Shown here one piece after another: positions 1-6,726 of a stretch of 6,726 nt of DNA. The DNA lies in the NCBI GenBank assembly GCA_002408385.1, contig DHSB01000002.1:540-7265 (forward strand), given 5' to 3'. This stretch comes from Myxococcales bacterium UBA5297 (GTDB taxonomy: Bacteria; Myxococcota; Myxococcia; Myxococcales; UBA5297). Numbering within the stretch: the stretch's first letter is position 1; every line of letters begins with the position of its first letter. The notes under the pieces are model-generated. The model saw only the letters and a list, made by a program, of their open reading frames with translations. It did not search any database and had not been told where the DNA came from. A program made the translations under genes and the position numbers.

Positions 1-33
1 CTCCGCCCTCCATCCTTCGGGCGCGGGTTGCCT

Positions 34-50
34 GCTCCGTGCGGCGGAGC
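34..50. other. Inverted repeat, 6-bp stem with 5-nt loop
   Basis: GCTCCG at 34-39 is exactly complementary to CGGAGC at 45-50, with TGCGG as the loop. The right arm is also part of the left arm of the stronger hairpin at 43-62, so the two structures cannot form together. There is no following T-run, so it does not look like an intrinsic terminator. Confidence 0.45.
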
Positions 51-62
51 TGGAGCTCCGCC
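43..62. other. Perfect 9-bp inverted repeat upstream of recC
   Basis: GGCGGAGCT at 43-51 is the exact reverse complement of AGCTCCGCC at 54-62, separated by GG. As RNA or single-stranded DNA this would fold as an 8-bp stem with a TGGA loop. Its right arm runs into the second copy of the direct repeat, so the dyad may belong to the repeat element. No T-rich tract follows on either strand, which argues against a Rho-independent terminator. A protein-binding site or a repeat-associated structure is possible but untested. Confidence 0.5.
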
Positions 63-114
63 TTCCATCCTGCGGAAGCGCCGCCCTCCATCCTGCGGCA
101 GCGCCCGACCTCCG

Positions 115-142
115 CTGCCGTGTCCGCCCCATGGTGTAGGGT
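115..142 (+). promoter_or_regulatory. Weak candidate sigma-70-type promoter for recC-recB
   Basis: TAGGGT at 137-142 matches the -10 consensus at three of six positions, including the key T-A and final T, and has a TG two bases before it in partial extended -10 style. CTGCCG at 115-120 matches -35 at only three of six, with a 16-base spacer. It would start transcription about 30 bases before the recC ATG. A match this poor arises often by chance in GC-rich DNA. The gene may instead be transcribed from outside the window. Confidence 0.2.
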
Positions 143-163
143 TCGCCCACTCACCGGCAAACC

Positions 164-169
164 GAGGGG
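164..169 (+). promoter_or_regulatory. Ribosome-binding site of recC
   Basis: GAGGGG lies nine bases before the ATG at 179. Its GAGG/AGGGG core can pair with the 3' end of 16S rRNA. It supports the ATG at 179, as does the protein N-terminus, which matches the RecC family from its first residue. Confidence 0.6.
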
Positions 170-178
170 CTGCCTGCG

Positions 179-3100
179 ATGCTCCACCTGACCTACTCGA
201 ACCGCACCGAGGCGCTGCTCGAGGCGCTCGGCCGTGATCTGGCGGCCTGGCGCACGAGCGCTCACCCGTTCGACCCGGTGCGCCTCGTCGTCCCCAACCG
301 CAACGTCGAGGTCTGGTTGAAGCACCGGCTCGCCCGCCGCGACGGCATCGTCGCCAACGTCGAGACGTTGCTGCTTCGCCGCTTCGTCGCCGGGCTGCTC
401 GAGGGCCCGGGCCGCGGGGTGCGGCTCGTCGACGCCGCGGTGCTCGAGGACCTCGTCCTCTCGCTGCTCCTCGACGACGACTACCTCGCCCGCCCCGAGC
501 TCGACCGGGTGCGCGGCTACCTCAAGATCGAGGGCGCCGGCGCAGACGCGGTCGACCTGCGCCGGGTCCAGCTCGCGCGGGTCCTCGGCCAGCTCTTCGA
601 GGAGTACGGCTTCTCGCGCCAGGAGCTGCTCGCGGCCTGGCCTCAAGGCCCTCGGCTCGCGAAGACCTCGCACGCGGAGATCGAGGCCTGGCAGCGCCGG
701 CTCTGGCTCGACGCCCGCGCGCTGCTCGCTCGCCGCGCCGAGGCCGGCGGCGAGCGCTGGCTGCAGCTCTCGGAGACGCTCGAGGCGATGCCGCGCACCC
801 TCGGCGACGGCCCGGTCTTCTTCTTCGGCGCCTCCTATGTCGCCCGCGCCTTCCAGCGCATCCTCGGGCGCATCGCCGCGGCCGGTGAGCTGTTCGTCTA
901 CACGCTCAACCCCTGCGCCGAGTTCTGGGAGGACATCCCCGCGGGCTGGGAGCTGCGCCGACCGCCGCCTCCGGTGCGCTTGGGGCTCGCCGCGCTCGAC
1001 GAGCCCGATCCCTTCGGCTTCGCCGCCGCGCCCCGCGGCTATCCGCTGCTGCAGCGCTGGGGCCGGCCCGGCCGCGAGAACATCCGCCTGCTCAACGAGC
1101 TCGCCGACTGCGACTTCCAGGAGGCGTTCGAGGATCCCTTCGAGCGCGAGCCGACGCTGCTGCACCTAGTCCAGCGCGACGTGCTGCGCAACGAGCCCGA
1201 TCCGGCCCCGCCCGCGGTGGATCTCTCCGCCGACAAGAGCCTGTGCGTACTCGCCTGCCCCGGCGTGCGCCGCGAGGCCGAGGTCATCGCCGGAGAGATC
1301 TGGCGGCTCGTCCAGGAGGACGAGGAGCGCGGAGCGCCCGAGCCGCTGCGCTTCAACGACGTCGCGGTCCTCGTCGCCGGAGGTGACCCGGAGAGCTACT
1401 TCACCCACCTCGCCGCCGCCTTCCAGGAGACCTTCTCCATCCCCTTCAGCGTCAGTGACACGCCCTTCGCCTCGCAGAGCCGGGTCGCCGAGGCGGTGGC
1501 GATGCTGCTCGAGCTGCCCTTCGGCCGCTTCGGGCGCGGCGAGCTGATGCGCTTCGTTACCCACCCCGCCGTCGCCGGCCGCTTCGGCGAGGTGAACCCG
1601 CAGGAGTGGATCGAGTGGTGCGAGGCGGTGGGCATCGTCCACGGCGCCGATCACCTCGACCACGCGGGCACCTACATCGACCGCGACATCCTGAACTGGG
1701 ATCAGGGCCTGCGGCGCCTGGCGCTCGGCGCGGTGATGACCGGGGCGCGCAGCGGCGACGAGCGCGCGCTCGAGCTCGAGGCGCGCCCGTCCCGCCGCGG
1801 CGAGCAGCCGGCGCGCGAGCGGTACCTGCCCGAGGAGCGCGGCCAGGGAGGCCAGGCGAGCGCGGCGCACTTTGGCCTGCTTGCCCGCTCGCTTATCGCC
1901 GACCTGCGCTTCGCCCGCGGGGCGCGGCTGACCGCGATCGAGTGGGGCGAATTTTTCGGCACGCTGGTCGAGGCCTACCTCGCCCCGCGCAACGAGAGCG
2001 AGAGCCGCGAGCGCGACCGCTGCCTGCGCGCGGTGCGCAGCCTCGGCGAGCGGCGCATCGGCGAGGAGGGCGTCTCCTGCCGCGTCGCCTGCGAGCTGGC
2101 CTCGGCCGCGCTCGAGGGGCTCGGCGGCGGGCACGGCCAGTACCTCTCGCGCGGCGTGGCGGTCTCCACGCTACAGCCGATGCGCGCCATCCCTTTCCGC
2201 GTGGTCTTCGTCGCGGGCCTCGGCGAGGGGCGCTTCCCGGCGCAGGACAGGCGCAGCCAGCTCGACCTGCGGCAGGCGAAGTTCCAGGCCGGCGACGTGA
2301 GCCCGCGCGAGCGCGACGAGTACCTCTTCCTCGAGACGCTGCTCTGCGCGCGTGAGCGGCTCTACCTCTCCTACCTCGCGCGCGACGAGCTGACCGGCGA
2401 GCCGCTCGAGCCGGCGCCGGTGGTCTCCGAGCTGTTGCGCGTCGTCGAGCGCAGCTACCTGCCCCCGCGCTCCGAGGGCGCGCCCTCGCCGCTCGTCGAG
2501 TCGCACGCGCTGCGCCGCTACGAGCCGCGCTACTTCCCGACGCTGTACGGCGAGCCCGGCCCCGACTTCCCGGCACCGCCGGCCGCGCGCGCCGAGGCGC
2601 GGGCGCTCGCCCTGCGCGGGCAGATCGCCGCGGCGCTCGGCGGCGGCGATCCCGGGCGCGATCTCGAGAGGCTGAGCCAGGCGCTCTCCGAGCCCGCGCG
2701 CCGGCTGATCGACGAGGGCCTGTGCTTGCTGCCGCCGCGACCGGCCGGCGGATTCGAGCTGCCCGAGACGCTGCGCCTGTCGCTCACCGCGGTGCGCCGC
2801 TTCCTCGAATGCCCGCTGCAGGAGGGCGCGCGGCAGATCCTGCGGCTCTTCGACGACGAGTCCGAGGACCTGCTCGAGCGCGAGGACGAGCCGTTCGAGA
2901 CCGCGTTCCTCGACCGGTTGCAGCTCCTGCGCGGCGCCTTCGTCGAGTCCCTCGCCCGCGAGGCGCGGGGCGAGGAGGGCGGCTTCGCGGCCGCGCGCGA
3001 CGAGGCCGCCGAGCGGCCCATGCTGAGCGGGCGGATGCCGACCGGTGTCTTCGCCGAGGTCGAGCGCGAGGGGCATCTGACGCTGCTTCGAAGCTGGGAC

Positions 3101-4092
3101 CGGCTGGTGCGCGATGCGGTCGGCGAGGAGGCGGGCGAGAAGGGCCTGAAGGTCGAGCGGCTGCGCCTTGGCGGCGCCGACGAGCACGCGCGCGCCGACG
3201 CCACCTTCGACCCCATCGTGCTCGAGTACGCCGCCGGCGAGCTCGGCGAGGGGCGGCCGGCGATGCGCGTCGAGCTGTCCGGCGCCACCGAGCCGTTGCT
3301 GCTCGGGCGGCGCGTCTCGCTGGGCCTGATGAGCCGCAAGCCGGGCAACGGCGCGACCGAGAGGCTGAGGGTCGGGCGCGCCTCGCTGCGCGGCTTCCTC
3401 GACGCGGTCGCGCTCGCCGCCGCGGGGCAAGGCGGGGAAGCTCACACCGCGCTGCTCGGCATCAGCAACGGCGAGAAGGGCAAGGTCGAGCGGGTCGAGT
3501 TTGCGCCCATCGGCCGGGACGAGGCGATCGCCTGGCTGCGTGGAGTCGTCGCCGATCTCTTCTCGCGGGTGCACGACTACCTGCTCACCGCCGAGGCGGT
3601 CCTCGCCTATGCCGCGGATGCCGAGGCCGAGGACTTCGGAGAGAAGCTCGGCGAGGTGTTCGACCTCTTCGAGAGGTCTTCCCACGGCTCGAGCTATGGG
3701 CCCATCCGCGCGCTCGACGAGTTCGCGGCGCCGGCCGAGGACGAGGCGCGGGCGATGATCGCCCGGCGCTGGGGGCTCTACTTCGAGAAGACCGGCGCGC
3801 CCCTCGACGCGCGCTTCCCCGCCGAGACGCCGGCGGCGCGCGCCGGGCCGGCGATGGTCGCGGCCAGAGGGGCGTCGTCTCCACCGCCCGAGACGCCGCT
3901 CGAGGAGAAACCGCGGCGCGCTTCGAAACCGGTCTCAGGTCCGGCGCCGAAGAACGTGGTGCGCGCTCGCTCAGCAAAGGCGAGGCAGGGCGAGCTGTTC
4001 GGTTCTGGGGCCGCGCCGGCGCGCAAACCCGGCGACGCCAAGGGCGACAAGCGCGTCTCGGGACGCAAGCCCGCGAAGAAGGAGGCTCAGGA

Positions 4093-4096
<4 letters not shown>
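179..4096 (+). CDS. recC: RecC, gamma subunit of exodeoxyribonuclease V
   Basis: This is the scaffold subunit of RecBCD, which splits the duplex at DNA ends and, in E. coli, reads Chi as the 3' strand passes through. The N-terminus (MLHLTYSNR) lines up with E. coli RecC from residue 1, fixing the start. Further RecC blocks are LNPCAEFW (243-250), PLLQRWGRPGR (289-299), GVRREAEV around 362-369, and PMRAIPFRVVFVAGLGEGRFP (667-687). There is no Walker A motif, as expected for the dead helicase. The nuclease-like domain starts near SLTAVRRFLECP (868-879). I see no PD-(D/E)XK catalytic set, and it lacks the cysteine cluster of AddB, which argues against AddB. At 1305 residues it is about 180 longer than the E. 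coli protein. About half of the excess is a basic, low-complexity tail from about 1214. The stop overlaps recB by four bases. Confidence 0.93.
3818..4093 (+). other. Disordered basic C-terminal tail of RecC
   Basis: Codons 1214-1305 of recC encode a segment rich in Ala, Pro, Gly, Ser, Lys and Arg with almost no large hydrophobic residues. Its last 62 residues (1244-1305) contain 18 Lys/Arg against 5 Asp/Glu. Such composition predicts disorder and possible DNA contact. The one hydrophobic island is QGELF at 1270-1274 (bases 3986-4000), which fits the Q-x-x-L/M-F form of sliding-clamp-binding peptides. Codons otherwise rare in this gene (AGA, TCT, CCA, TCA, AAA) appear here more often, as expected where constraint is weak. 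E. coli RecC has no such tail. The composition is seen directly; the function is inferred. Confidence 0.65.
4079..4085 (+). promoter_or_regulatory. Strong ribosome-binding site of recB inside recC
   Basis: AAGGAGG is a full Shine-Dalgarno seven bases before the recB ATG at 4093. It sits in the Lys-Lys-Glu codons at the end of recC. Together with the ATGA overlap it points to coupled yet efficiently re-initiated translation of recB, and it decides the recB start. Confidence 0.85.

Positions 4097-6726
<2,630 letters not shown>

Larger units (their letters stand above)
1..103. repeat. Three imperfect copies of a ~25-bp direct repeat upstream of recC
   Basis: Copies lie at 1-25, 56-80 and 79-103; the last two overlap by two bases. 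The shared core is CCGCC-Y-TCCATCCT-K-CGG followed by a variable pair and GCG. By direct comparison, copies 2 and 3 agree at 22 of 25 positions and copy 1 agrees with each at 21 of 25. The first copy starts at the first base of the window, so the array may continue to the left. The 30 bases between copies 1 and 2 contain short inverted repeats. I do not recognise a named repeat family, and no spacer regularity suggests CRISPR: the intervals are 55 and 23 bases. It could be part of a dispersed intergenic repeat common in GC-rich genomes. Confidence 0.7.

Noticed and set aside
1..103. CRISPR array
   Set aside because: The repeats are imperfect, two copies overlap, and the spacing is irregular with no spacer-sized unique segments.
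28..237. 69-codon frame through the repeat region into the start of recC
   Set aside because: The protein would be P/R/A-rich and repeat-derived, overlaps the well-supported recC start in another frame, and has no ribosome-binding site that I can see.
1166..2134. 322-codon open frame on the - strand opposite recC
   Set aside because: Antisense shadow of recC with biased composition and no family resemblance.
3662..3678. Perfect 7-bp inverted repeat (GACCTCT-TCG-AGAGGTC)
   Set aside because: It lies inside recC coding for DLFERS, has no T-run after it, and is short enough to be a by-product of codon choice.
2171..3685. 504-codon open frame on the - strand opposite recC
   Set aside because: Same mirror-frame effect over conserved RecC sequence. 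The composition is low-complexity and no motif or ribosome-binding site supports it.

Overview
This window comes from a very GC-rich bacterial chromosome (roughly 70% G+C or more by eye, with third codon positions almost all G or C). It carries two genes on the + strand for subunits of a RecBCD-type recombination helicase-nuclease (exodeoxyribonuclease V). The protein sequences are clearly RecC and RecB rather than AddB and AddA, but both are distant from the E. coli proteins. I cannot name the organism. High-GC Acidobacteriota, Myxococcota or other former 'Deltaproteobacteria' and Actinobacteria would all fit, and no phylogenetic marker is present.

Layout: positions 1-178 are non-coding. They hold three imperfect copies of a ~25-bp repeat (1-25, 56-80, 79-103), two mutually exclusive hairpins (34-50 and 43-62), a weak promoter candidate and a GAGGGG ribosome-binding site. 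Positions 179-4096 encode a complete 1305-residue RecC. It has a long basic, probably disordered C-terminal tail containing a candidate sliding-clamp-binding pentapeptide. The recC stop and the recB start overlap as ATGA at 4093-4096, behind a strong Shine-Dalgarno inside the recC tail. RecB then reads open from 4093 to the last base of the window (878 codons). All SF1 helicase motifs are present; the window ends in the Ala/Pro-rich segment expected to link the helicase to the C-terminal nuclease domain.

How they work together: in the known enzyme, RecB is the 3'-5' helicase and nuclease, and RecC is an inactive helicase-like scaffold that splits the duplex and reads Chi. The overlapping genes suggest coupled translation at matched amounts. 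E. coli has ptrA between recC and recB; here nothing separates them. recD, if present, lies outside the window.

This is mostly a recognisable housekeeping DNA-repair locus, not a new system. The points worth a second look are the changed Chi-reading residues of RecC, its C-terminal tail, and the upstream repeats. Long open frames on the other strand and in other frames are by-products of the GC-rich codon pattern.
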